Assembly (NCBI GenBank): GCA_002292285.1 | Contig: DBBP01000027.1 | Coordinates: 191,933-255,932, forward strand | Direction: 5' to 3' | DNA from: Proteobacteria bacterium UBA981 | GTDB lineage: Bacteria > Pseudomonadota > Gammaproteobacteria > Ga0077536 | Length of the DNA stretch: 64,000 nt | In this document: piece after piece, positions 25,019-33,535 of the stretch | Position numbering within the stretch: the stretch's first letter is position 1 | Layout of the letters: every line of letters starts with the position of its first letter | Made by a program: the position numbers and the translations under genes | The notes under the pieces: model-generated | What the model was told of the DNA's origin: nothing | Seen by the model: the letters and a program-made list of their open reading frames with translations, nothing else | The model's database searches: none

Positions 25019-26842
25019 ATGCATGACAGAGAATCAAAGCGCGCGGATTTAGCGAAATGGCTGCCGGCGCTGACGTGGATGCGGGTATACGATCGGCTGG
25101 CGTTGACCGACGATCTCATTGCCGCTCTCATCGTCACTGCGATGCTCATTCCACAATCGCTCGCCTACGCGATTCTGGCTGGCTTACCGCCGGAAGTCGG
25201 GCTTTACGCCAGCATGACGCCGCTCATTGCCTATGCGCTGTTCGGTACCAGCCGCGTGCTCGCGGTCGGGCCGGTGGCGGTGGTGTCTCTCATGACCGCC
25301 GCGGCAATCAGCCAAATTGCTGAACCCGGATCGCCAGATTATGCACTGGCGGCATTAACTCTGGCCGTGCTGTCGGGCGTGATGTTGCTTGTGCTTGGCT
25401 TTTTGCGGCTCGGCTTTCTGGCTAACTTTCTCAGCCACCCCGTCATCGCCGGGTTTATCACCGCGTCCGGGATTCTTATCGCCTCGAGTCAAATGAAACA
25501 CTTGTTTGGTGTCTCTGCGGGCGGCCACAATCTGCCCGAAATCGTAACCGCCCTCGCCGCTGAGATGACTCGCCTAAATATCTTTGCGCTGCTCATTGGC
25601 ACCTGCTCGATCGCGTTCCTGTATTGGGTACGCAGCGGCCTGAAACCGTTAGTGATGAAACTCGGAGTGAGCGAACGTGCGGCAGAACTGACCAAACGCG
25701 CAGGCCCGGTCATGGCCGTCGTGGTGACAACCGGCCTGGTTGCGATTTTCGATCTTCACGACCACGGAGTCGCGATTGTTGGCGCCGTACCGCGCGGTTT
25801 AGCACCGCTATCAATGCCGACATTTGACCCGGTATTGTGGTCGAAGCTGGCTGGGGCGGCGTTGCTGATCAGCATGATCGGATTCGTCGAATCAGTCTCA
25901 GTTGCACAAACGCTCGCAGCCAAACGCCGCCAACGCATCGACCCGGATCAGGAACTCATCGCACTTGGGGCCGCCAATATCGCTGCTGGTTTGAGCGGTG
26001 GCTATCCAGTCACCGGCGGCTTTGCGCGATCGGTAGTCAACTTCGATGCCGGCGCGCGGACCCCGGCCGCTGGTGCCATGACGGCTGTCGGCATCGGTCT
26101 GACTGCGATGTTCCTGACGCCACTTTTGTACTTCCTGCCTATCGCTACACTCGCGGCGACCATTATTGTCGCCGTGCTGTCGCTGGTCGACACACACGCC
26201 ATGCAACAAACCTGGCGCTATTCGAAAAGTGATTTCTCTGCGCTGGCTGCAACCTTGCTAGGGACCTTGTTACTGGGTGTGGAAATAGGTGTTGTCACAG
26301 GTGTCGTGGTATCCATCGGTTTACATCTCATCCGGACCAGTCGCCCACACGCAGCAGTCGTGGGACAAGTTCCCGGCACTGAACATTTCCGCAACGTCGA
26401 CCGCCATACCGTGGTAACCAGCAAGCACGTGGCGTCGGTGCGCATCGACGAAAGTCTCTATTTCGCGAATGCGCGTTTTCTCGAAGATCGGCTATACGGA
26501 CTGGTTGTCGACGGCACCGAGTTAAAGCACGTCGTGTTGCAGTGTTCAGCGGTGAATGACATTGACGCGAGTGCGCTGGAAAGTCTGGAGGCGGTCAATC
26601 ATCGTCTCGGTGAGGCCGACGTGCGCTTTCACCTATCCGAAGTCAAAGGACCGGTGCTCGATCGTTTGCGGAATACGAATTTCTTACGCGATTTAAGCGG
26701 CGAAATATTCCTCAGTCAGTTCGATGCGATGCAGGCGCTGGATGCGGACTCAGTCGCGCGCGCGCGTGGCAGCAATGCCGCAGATGCGGAAAAGTTACAC
26801 AACGATGCTCGCATCATCGCCGGCAAGCATGGTGAGACCTAA
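25019..26842 (+). CDS. SulP-family anion transporter with STAS domain
   Basis: This 607-residue protein has a multi-span membrane domain with the SulP signature (IAALIVTAMLIPQSLAYA, AGLPPEVGLYAS) and the conserved SGGYPVTGGFARSVVNFDAGA. A cytoplasmic STAS domain follows, at about residues 450-560 (ECSAVNDIDASALESLE-type, here LQCSAVNDIDASALESL). SulP proteins carry sulfate, bicarbonate or related anions. The position 64 bases after the YeeE pair suggests sulfate or sulfite movement after persulfide oxidation; substrate is inferred. Confidence 0.9.
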   Translation: MHDRESKRADLAKWLPALTWMRVYDRLALTDDLIAALIVTAMLIPQSLAYAILAGLPPEVGLYASMTPLIAYALFGTSRVLAVGPVAVVSLMTAAAISQIAEPGSPDYALAALTLAVLSGVMLLVLGFLRLGFLANFLSHPVIAGFITASGILIASSQMKHLFGVSAGGHNLPEIVTALAAEMTRLNIFALLIGTCSIAFLYWVRSGLKPLVMKLGVSERAAELTKRAGPVMAVVVTTGLVAIFDLHDHGVAIVGAVPRGLAPLSMPTFDPVLWSKLAGAALLISMIGFVESVSVAQTLAAKRRQRIDPDQELIALGAANIAAGLSGGYPVTGGFARSVVNFDAGARTPAAGAMTAVGIGLTAMFLTPLLYFLPIATLAATIIVAVLSLVDTHAMQQTWRYSKSDFSALAATLLGTLLLGVEIGVVTGVVVSIGLHLIRTSRPHAAVVGQVPGTEHFRNVDRHTVVTSKHVASVRIDESLYFANARFLEDRLYGLVVDGTELKHVVLQCSAVNDIDASALESLEAVNHRLGEADVRFHLSEVKGPVLDRLRNTNFLRDLSGEIFLSQFDAMQALDADSVARARGSNAADAEKLHNDARIIAGKHGET

Positions 26843-26933
26843 CTCATCCCAAACGATCCGCGAGATTGATTCGAGCGCACAGCGGAGCAGATCGGAAGCA
26901 AGGATTTGCAGGCTTCCGGTGCAAATCAATAAA

Positions 26934-28097
26934 CTAAACGACCGGCGACCCCGGATCCATCCCCAAAGCAAGCCGCCCATATAACTCAGTAGTCGGTTCG
27001 TATTCGAATGCGGCGTGAGTGCTCAAGACATTGATGTCGCGAAAATACCGTTGTATGGGCGAGTCGTTCAAGAATGATTTTCCGCCGGCGCCGAGCGCAA
27101 TATCATTCACGGTGTCCCGAGCGGTTTTGGTCACCAGCGAGGCACGCATTCTGACCGCGGCGCGTTCATTCACAGTCATTTGTTGCGTTCCGTCTCGAGC
27201 GACCACGCGCGCGGCGGCGGCGTTGATCATGTCGTCGACAGCTTCCGTTGTTGCCAACGCACGGCCCGCGCGCATCTGCGCGCTTGGCTGTGTCGCGGCC
27301 CCGCTACCGGTGTAGGAGGTAATGCGGGCTTGAGTCATGTCGACAAAGCTCTCAGCAGCCCCACGCAGGATGCCAGCCATGACCGGCATCACCTCGAAAT
27401 ACAGAACCGCCGGGCCAGGCAACGCGTATAGCGGCCCTTTGTGCACGCTGGCGCCTTCATGCGAACCGTCCATGAATGACAGAAACGGCAGGGTGTGATG
27501 TTCCGGCACAAAGACCTTATCGACGGCCACATCACGACTGCCGGTGCCGCACATGCCAGCGATGTACCAGGTATCGATCACCTCGACTTGATGACGCGGC
27601 ACAAGAAACAAACGCGGTGGCTCTTGCGCGTCGCTTACCAGACCATTGAACAACACCCACTCGGCGTGTGAGATCCCGGAACTCCAGGACTGCTGCCCGC
27701 TCAGTTCGTAACCGCCGGTAACGCGCTCGGCAGTCATCGTCGGCGCGATTTGGCCAGACATTAAGGTGTAGGGTTGATCGGCGAAGACTTCATCCTGCGA
27801 CGCCTGCGGGAATACTGAGTGAAACCAGTTATGACCGATATAGAAAGCGGTCACCCACCCCGTTGACGGGCAGGCCGCAGCAATCTCGCGAACCACACCG
27901 ACCATGCTGTCGACGTGCAGCTCATGCCCGCCATAACGCTTGGGTGAGAGGATGGAGAAAATCTCTGCGTCTCGCAGCGCCGCGATATTCTCGTCCAGCG
28001 GGCCGCGGTTCTTTTCCGTCGCGGCTGCGCTTGCCGCAATCATCGGCCTTAACTCGCGCGCACGGCCGATCAATTCTTCTTTGAGTTCCATATCCAC
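26934..28097 (-). CDS. acyl-CoA dehydrogenase-fold flavin-dependent monooxygenase
   Basis: This 387-residue protein has the acyl-CoA dehydrogenase fold of the class D (two-component) flavin monooxygenases, such as HsaA, the HpaB/C2 hydroxylase and DszC/SfnC. Visible features are LSPKRYGGHELHVDSM, ACPSTGWVTAFYIGHNW, GYELSGQQSWSSGISHAEW and the C-terminal RDINVLSTHAAFE. True dehydrogenases have a catalytic Glu that I cannot place here. A separate flavin reductase is not nearby. It is convergent with SulP. A desulfurising role is possible from position but unproven; steroid or phenol hydroxylation is equally likely. Confidence 0.8.
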   Translation of the reverse strand: MDMELKEELIGRARELRPMIAASAAATEKNRGPLDENIAALRDAEIFSILSPKRYGGHELHVDSMVGVVREIAAACPSTGWVTAFYIGHNWFHSVFPQASQDEVFADQPYTLMSGQIAPTMTAERVTGGYELSGQQSWSSGISHAEWVLFNGLVSDAQEPPRLFLVPRHQVEVIDTWYIAGMCGTGSRDVAVDKVFVPEHHTLPFLSFMDGSHEGASVHKGPLYALPGPAVLYFEVMPVMAGILRGAAESFVDMTQARITSYTGSGAATQPSAQMRAGRALATTEAVDDMINAAAARVVARDGTQQMTVNERAAVRMRASLVTKTARDTVNDIALGAGGKSFLNDSPIQRYFRDINVLSTHAAFEYEPTTELYGRLALGMDPGSPVV

Positions 28098-28239
28098 CCT
28101 CCTTTGCTACCACCCAACTATCCACTGAGTCGGACTAGCAAACAACCGTCTTGCAGTCGGTCATCGTACGCCTATCCGGATAGAGGCAACGTGATTTCCC
28201 AATGGTTAGACCGAAATCAGTCACCCCTGCGTGTGAGTC

Positions 28240-28509
28240 TTAATCCGTTCTCACGCCAGGCGGTTCGCTGGATTTAAAGCTGAAGGGCCCATCAGCATGG
28301 GCTTCGCACGGAGAGGCACTTTCCCACTCTACGACCTGAGCTTCAAAGTGTCGTGTTCGTGTCGCCGATATCATTAGGACCCCGATTGATAAACCGAAAA
28401 CGAAGGTAACAATCACCCACTCGGGCAGGTGCGTTGAAGCGTTTGCCGAGTCTCGGGAAACGGGGAATTCATAGGGACACTTTCGAGGCGGCGCGGTTTG
28501 CCTGGCCAA
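28240..28509 (-). CDS. possible single-span small membrane protein
   Basis: An 89-residue frame with one hydrophobic segment (WVIVTFVFGLSIGVLMIS) flanked by polar ends. It would start with TTG, 18 bases after the heparinase-like gene, in the same direction. No family is recognised and there is no strong ribosome site; it may be non-coding. Confidence 0.25.
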   Translation of the reverse strand: MARQTAPPRKCPYEFPVSRDSANASTHLPEWVIVTFVFGLSIGVLMISATRTRHFEAQVVEWESASPCEAHADGPFSFKSSEPPGVRTD

Positions 28510-28527
28510 CAGTGATTTGGCGATCGT

Positions 28528-30243
28528 CTAAGCCCGGGTGCGCGCAGTGCTTGCGCTCAGCATAAATTCACCTGTGCAGGGCGCGGATCCGAAGTCGATG
28601 AGGAGCTGTTTAGCCTCGTATTCCTCGCCGAAATCGAGGAAACAGCAGGCGTTTTCAATCGTGACCGTATGTTTTGTCTCGACTTGTAACTGGGCGCCAC
28701 CGCGCCTGATAAGCACCTTCCCGGGTAACGTGTTCTCGATTTGGCAGTCCGGGTGCAGCATTAATCGTGCGACGGCCTTCTGTCCTTTGCCACCCGTAAT
28801 AAAATCCTGGATATTGAGTTGGCGGTCGCGCAGGGTAAACACGCGACGGTGAATCGGCGCACCGGCGAGACGCGTATATCCGTCGTGACTGGCGTCGATT
28901 GTTAAGGTACCCGCTTCATTTACAACCTTGCGATCTATGATTCGTGCGCGTCTTCCCACACGGAAGGCATGCCAAAACTCGCTTTGATCGAGATCGTCCA
29001 GGCTCACTGTGCTGTGAGCCCGCGTTGCACGCGAATACTCGCGACGCGCACCGGCGTTGTACTCGTAGACTCCAGGATCGACAATCATTCGGCAGCCATC
29101 GACACACCATTCGAATGAGAGCGCGTCACCGTGGCCGTGAGCGGGTAAAAAATCTGGCGCGAGATTACCGGCATCGACCAGCAGACTGTCCGTCTCCCCA
29201 TGCGTACCGAAATAGCCGGCATTCGGATAATCGACAAACGTCGCCTGTTGTACGTGGATGTTCAAAGCCTCAGCGGCGACGGTTAAGCATTCCTCGGGCG
29301 CATACGCCATATGCAGGCCAGCGTCATTGAATAAACTAATGGCGCCGTCAGCGTGGGTGAAATCGCAGACAACTTGCGCCATCTTTTTTAATTTCTTCGC
29401 GAGTAGGCTGCGACAGTTGCCTTCATCCAATACGCTGTAGCACTCAAGCAGATCGGCGAGTACCTGGCAGTGATAGGCAGGGCTAAGTTCGTAATGCATC
29501 CCGTCATCGAGAATCTGTTCATCTAATGCGGTGCTCAACAGATCTGTTCCGATCTCTTGCCATATTCGCGCCTCTTGATGTTGCGCGAAAAAATGCGAAG
29601 CCCATAAGAGCGCTTTGATATTTTTGATTAAGTGGTTGCCGCCGATGTCCAGTTCAAGGTTATTCGACAGAAAACGGATCTGGCCGACGAGTGAGCAGTG
29701 AATGCGTTCCAATGTCGACGAATCGATATTCAATTCGCGCTTTGCCAGTTGCTGCATCCAGACGACGACCCGGATTGATAACGAATAGGAATTCCAGTTA
29801 TCTAGCCAATAGCCTGGTTCATAGGGGCGATTGTTTGCGATCCAGTCATCGGTGACTGCAACAAACTGAGCATCATCCAGCGACTCGAGGAATTCCATAT
29901 AGTGCAAATTCAGCAACCACAGCCGCGTGCCGAATCTTAGATCTTCCGGTCGCCAGTCAATTGGCACCGCTATCTCACGCGTTTGATTCAGGAAGCGAAG
30001 CGTAAGCGGCGAGACTCCACACAGATGCTGCATGCGCGGCGCGAACAGCGGCTGAGGCGGACTTGCAGCGGGGCTAAGCGTCACCTCGGGCGGCAGCGCG
30101 GTTGCGTATTTGCGTTTCGTACTCGCGTAGCGGCTCAGTAGGGCCCGTTTTATTTTTAGGCGTAGACGCGCAAACAGCTGTTTGCGCCGCGTATATCGAA
30201 TTGAGAAAAATAGCAGCCGAAGACGGCGTAATTGCTGGCGCAT
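28528..30243 (-). CDS. heparinase II/III-family polysaccharide lyase
   Basis: From 30243 (MRQQLRRLRLLFFSIRY) the product is about 571 residues. It has an alpha/alpha-toroid N-terminal domain (DWRPEDLRFGTRLWLLNLHYMEFLESL, NSYSLSIRVVVWMQ) and a C-terminal beta domain with the family motif HGHGDALSFEWCVDG and DPGVYEYNAG. Members are encoded in exopolysaccharide clusters and act on uronate-containing polymers in the periplasm or during assembly. No signal peptide is evident. The frame is open upstream to 30540 and another ATG at 30366 follows a 10-base C-run. I prefer 30243 because family similarity begins there. Confidence 0.75.
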   Translation of the reverse strand: MRQQLRRLRLLFFSIRYTRRKQLFARLRLKIKRALLSRYASTKRKYATALPPEVTLSPAASPPQPLFAPRMQHLCGVSPLTLRFLNQTREIAVPIDWRPEDLRFGTRLWLLNLHYMEFLESLDDAQFVAVTDDWIANNRPYEPGYWLDNWNSYSLSIRVVVWMQQLAKRELNIDSSTLERIHCSLVGQIRFLSNNLELDIGGNHLIKNIKALLWASHFFAQHQEARIWQEIGTDLLSTALDEQILDDGMHYELSPAYHCQVLADLLECYSVLDEGNCRSLLAKKLKKMAQVVCDFTHADGAISLFNDAGLHMAYAPEECLTVAAEALNIHVQQATFVDYPNAGYFGTHGETDSLLVDAGNLAPDFLPAHGHGDALSFEWCVDGCRMIVDPGVYEYNAGARREYSRATRAHSTVSLDDLDQSEFWHAFRVGRRARIIDRKVVNEAGTLTIDASHDGYTRLAGAPIHRRVFTLRDRQLNIQDFITGGKGQKAVARLMLHPDCQIENTLPGKVLIRRGGAQLQVETKHTVTIENACCFLDFGEEYEAKQLLIDFGSAPCTGEFMLSASTARTRA

Positions 30244-30334
30244 CTGGACTTTGACTCGTCGCTTCAGCGAGAACTCGACGTCGAGTTCAATCGCCTGAGC
30301 TTTCTTTCTGCCAGCTCGCGCAACACGGACGTCA

Positions 30335-31066
30335 TCACGAAGCACTGCCGGCCGGGGGGGGGGCATTGACGGTTTCCAAACTCGGAAAGGAATCGAGGCT
30401 TCCGTGCGCGGATAACAAACGCGCAAGTTCCTTAATTCCGCCCACCACCGCGGTGCCACGCAGTTCTTCGATGGTTGTGACTCTATCGGTATCCAGGGCG
30501 ACCCGAGACACAATCTCCCCAGTGTCGATCCCTTCGTCAATGTAATGAACGGTAATTTCCAGTGGCTTGTCCAACAATAAAGCCCATTCGATGGCGTTCA
30601 TGCCGCGAATCTCTGGCAGTGGGCCACAATGGGGATTCAGCACCTTGCGCCCCGTTGCCTCAATCAGGCGCTTGCGCAAAATCCCGCCACCGCCGTAGAT
30701 CAACGCATCGCAATTCGACTTTGTTACAAAGTCGACAGAATTGTCCGAATTGAGATCGGTTACGGTGAGCAGGTCCACTTGGTTGGCTGCCGCCCAATCC
30801 GATAAAGATTGGCTCGGCAAGTCGAGTTCGTCGAAGTACGTCTGCAGTTGATCAGGAGTTGTCGAGGTTGCGCTCGGTGCCAGTTTCTTGATCGCCGCAC
30901 GTAAACCCGCCATGCCACGCTGTACGACAAGCTGGCGCAAGCGCCGAATGTTGTACGGCGACACGACCAGTATTCCCGCGACCTCATGTCCGCTACGTCG
31001 CACAATCTCGCAGATGGCGATAGCCGCCTTCGATTTGTTATAGCCGGCCGATACGAGAATTCGCAC
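30335..31066 (-). CDS. formyltransferase-like protein
   Basis: The start is a GTG at 31066 (VRILVSAGYNKSKAA) sharing one base with the TAG of the preceding gene; 243 residues. The formyltransferase fold is supported by LIYGGGGILRKRLIEATGRKVLNPHCGPLPEIRG (the N-x-H region of the catalytic site) and ALLLDKPLEITVHYIDEGIDTGEIV. Methionyl-tRNA formyltransferase-like enzymes also N-formylate sugar nucleotides in polysaccharide synthesis, which fits the toroid-hydrolase and heparinase neighbours. The last codons pass through a run of ten C. Substrate unknown. Confidence 0.75.
   Translation of the reverse strand: MRILVSAGYNKSKAAIAICEIVRRSGHEVAGILVVSPYNIRRLRQLVVQRGMAGLRAAIKKLAPSATSTTPDQLQTYFDELDLPSQSLSDWAAANQVDLLTVTDLNSDNSVDFVTKSNCDALIYGGGGILRKRLIEATGRKVLNPHCGPLPEIRGMNAIEWALLLDKPLEITVHYIDEGIDTGEIVSRVALDTDRVTTIEELRGTAVVGGIKELARLLSAHGSLDSFPSLETVNAPPPAGSAS
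30354..30363 (-). repeat. 10-base poly-C tract between overlapping reading frames
   Basis: Ten consecutive G on the plus strand (C on the coding strand) lie at the 3' end of the formyltransferase gene and inside the open upstream part of the heparinase-like frame. Losing one base (or gaining two) would join the two frames into a single fusion gene. This is either a contingency locus or a sequencing-sensitive homopolymer. Confidence 0.7.
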
Positions 31067-32037
31067 TATGATTCTTGTTGTAGGCGATGAAGCAAGCGCA
31101 TTAGCGCATCGCAATGGTATTTCGCGGCCCCGTTGACCAAACGCAAATCCGGTTCCCGTTGTTCACGTAATAACAGACAGATGGCTATTTGCGCGTTGCC
31201 AGTTAAACAGACATAGCTGGCGGTTGGTTTCATCATCTCATCAAAGGCGCCGCTCAGCGCCCCGCCCTTCAATTCCGCGATGCGCAGTAACGTATCTAGC
31301 GCTTGCTCGACCGGAGCGCCGTAGCGTTCGTAGTCATCCAATAAACTCGCGCTCTCCTGGAAGCCACGGATGGTATAGGCGATGGTGTGAGTAAATGCCG
31401 GGCCACTATTGCCAAACCCCCAACGACGAAAAACGCCGTTGTCCGTACGGCGTTGTAGAAAATTCTCGAGCACCGCGATCGCTGCCGCTTTAATCGCTTC
31501 GTCACCGCTCGCCTGCCAAACCTCAAGCATCGGCCAGGTGACGTGGGTGTAGTAGGAAGGCGTTTCGTTCGCCTGGTAATCGCCGGCCGGCCACAAACCA
31601 TCATCATTCACACCGTTGGCCAACCACCGCGCACCGGCTAAGGCTGCCGCCAGATAGCGTTCCTCATTCGCATGGCGGTATAAGGCCGTCATGCCTTTCA
31701 ATATTTGCCCCGTATTAAATACCGACCCGTCAGGTTTTTTGTTCGGATGGAGGCCCCCGCACCAGGACCCGTCTGCGTTTTGAATACTCAACAGCCAGTC
31801 ACCCACGCGCTGCGCAGCCGCGACGTAGGCCGGCTGGTCAAGGTAATTCGCGAGTTTTAGTAAGGTCGGGACGAGATACCCGGTCGTTTCCGGATACGGA
31901 TTCGACCAACCCAAAAGCGGCGAATAGTGCGCACAAGAGCCGCCTTTCCCTTTCGCCACGCTCGCAAGTAGCCACTGACCGGTTTGATCAAGGCTCGCGC
32001 GGTACCGGGATTCGCTCGATGAGGACGCTTCGGACAA
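31066..32037 (-). CDS. alpha/alpha-toroid (six-hairpin) glycoside-processing protein
   Basis: This 323-residue protein contains repeated helical hairpins with GWSNPYPETTGYLVPTLLKLANYLDQP, GDWLLSIQNADGSWCGG, GQILKGMTALYRHANEERYLAAALAGARWL and NSGPAFTHTIAYTIRGFQES. This is the fold of six-hairpin glycosidases and prenyltransferase-like toroids. No signal peptide; the only possible start is TTG at 32037 since a stop lies eight codons upstream. It opens a three-gene run with a formyltransferase and a heparinase family member, suggesting polysaccharide metabolism. Specific activity is not assignable. Confidence 0.65.
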   Translation of the reverse strand: MSEASSSSESRYRASLDQTGQWLLASVAKGKGGSCAHYSPLLGWSNPYPETTGYLVPTLLKLANYLDQPAYVAAAQRVGDWLLSIQNADGSWCGGLHPNKKPDGSVFNTGQILKGMTALYRHANEERYLAAALAGARWLANGVNDDGLWPAGDYQANETPSYYTHVTWPMLEVWQASGDEAIKAAAIAVLENFLQRRTDNGVFRRWGFGNSGPAFTHTIAYTIRGFQESASLLDDYERYGAPVEQALDTLLRIAELKGGALSGAFDEMMKPTASYVCLTGNAQIAICLLLREQREPDLRLVNGAAKYHCDALMRLLHRLQQES

Positions 32038-32135
32038 TCGTTTGGATTCCGTATTATTTGGCTATTTCAAACCAGAGAAACTTCGGCACACACGTAGCTC
32101 ACCACGAAACCTTAGACGCTATCTGGAGGCGTAAA

Positions 32136-32306
32136 ATGCCACAACAGCAATCAAAAGAAAAATTCGAGCATCAAGGTTTGGAGACTGTAGACGTTATTCG
32201 CGATGGCACGAAGTTTTATGAATTTTCGTTGCTACGGTCTGAATCCGATATGGAATATTTAACGCGACAGGAGATGGCTTCAAGACGCTCTCACGACGCA
32301 TCCTAA
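32136..32306 (+). CDS. small unknown protein, 56 residues
   Basis: MPQQQSKEKFEHQGLETVDV... ends MEYLTRQEMASRRSHDAS. A perfect TGGAGG stands 6 bases upstream of the ATG, the best Shine-Dalgarno in this part of the window. It is cytoplasmic and charged with no cysteine or membrane segment. Divergent from the toroid gene and convergent with ychF. Not recognised. Confidence 0.5.
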   Translation: MPQQQSKEKFEHQGLETVDVIRDGTKFYEFSLLRSESDMEYLTRQEMASRRSHDAS

Positions 32307-32417
32307 AACATCGATCACGTCCAAGTTTCAGTTGCGAGATTCAGAACTGTTGAGCGATTGGACCAGTCGACAGAACCTCAGCTGCGGCGGATTCAATCGA
32401 GGTCGCTTGCGCTGCGG

Positions 32418-33509
32418 TCAGACGTTAAAGCGGAAATGCACCACATCACCATCTGCGAATACGTACTCTTTCCCTTCAACCCGTAGCTTACCCGTTTCGC
32501 GCGCCTTCACTTCACCACCGCATTCGATGAAGTCGGCGAAGTGGATCACCTCAGCGCGAATAAATCCGCGTTCGAAATCAGTGTGGATAACCGCCGCGGC
32601 CTGTGGTGCGAGCGTGCCCTGACGCAGGGTCCAGGCGCGGCATTCTTTGGGGCCGGCCGTGAAGAAGCTCTGTAATCCGAGCAGCTGATATCCCGCGCGG
32701 ATGACCTTATCCAGCCCGGCTTCTTCGAGGCCAAGGTCGTTGAGAAATTCAGTGCGTTCATCTGCCGCAAGTGTGGCGATTTCTGCTTCGAGCGCCGCGC
32801 ACAGAACTACGCATTCGCTGCTGTGTTGGGCTGCGTAGGCGTGCACTGCTTCCGAATGGGCGTTACCTTCCAGCTCGCTTTCACTCACGTTTGCGATGAA
32901 CAACACGGGTTTTGCGGTCAGCAGCGCAATTTCCTTAACCAGCGCAGCAGTGTCGTCATCCAGATCGAGGGTCCTGACGGGCGTGCCTGCTTCGAGGGCC
33001 GTCAGCAATACTTTGTAGCTTTCTGCACGCTGGCGTTGTTCTTTGTCGCCCGATTTGCCTTGTTTCTCTGCGCGCTCCAGACCGCGAGTGCACGCCTCCA
33101 GGTCGGCAAGCGCGAGTTCAGTTTCGATGATCTCGATATCGGCGAGCGGATCGATCTTGCCGGCAACGTGGGTCACGTTGTCGTCTTCGAAACAACGCAC
33201 GACATGCGAAATCGCCTGTGTCTCACGAATATGAGCGAGAAATTTGTTACCGAGCCCTTCGCCTTTTGAAGCGCCTTCGACGAGACCGGCGATATCCACA
33301 AACTCCATCGTCGACGGAATGACTTTTGCGGGATTCACGATAGCGGCGATTTTGTTCAGTCGTGGATCGGGAACAGGGACGATACCGACATTCGGCTCGA
33401 TGGTGCAAAACGGATAGTTTTCGGCTGCGATTTCTGCGCTGGTGAGCGCGTTGAACAGCGATGACTTGCCGACGTTCGGCAAGCCGACAATGCCACATTT
33501 AAATCCCAT
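32418..33509 (-). CDS. ychF: ribosome-binding ATPase YchF
   Basis: This Obg-like P-loop NTPase binds ribosomes and prefers ATP. The 363 residues include GLPNVGKSSLFNALT (P-loop), DIAGLVEGASKGEGLGNKFL (switch II), the NVSE nucleotide-base motif and a C-terminal TGS-like domain (FTAGPKECRAWTLRQGTLAPQAAAVIHTDFERGFIRAEV). It lies at the end of the ispE-prs-rplY-pth-ychF group, the usual order in gammaproteobacteria, 26 bases after pth. Confidence 0.97.
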   Translation of the reverse strand: MGFKCGIVGLPNVGKSSLFNALTSAEIAAENYPFCTIEPNVGIVPVPDPRLNKIAAIVNPAKVIPSTMEFVDIAGLVEGASKGEGLGNKFLAHIRETQAISHVVRCFEDDNVTHVAGKIDPLADIEIIETELALADLEACTRGLERAEKQGKSGDKEQRQRAESYKVLLTALEAGTPVRTLDLDDDTAALVKEIALLTAKPVLFIANVSESELEGNAHSEAVHAYAAQHSSECVVLCAALEAEIATLAADERTEFLNDLGLEEAGLDKVIRAGYQLLGLQSFFTAGPKECRAWTLRQGTLAPQAAAVIHTDFERGFIRAEVIHFADFIECGGEVKARETGKLRVEGKEYVFADGDVVHFRFNV

Positions 33510-33535
33510 CTCGTCGTCTCCTGCGAACCGGCCCG

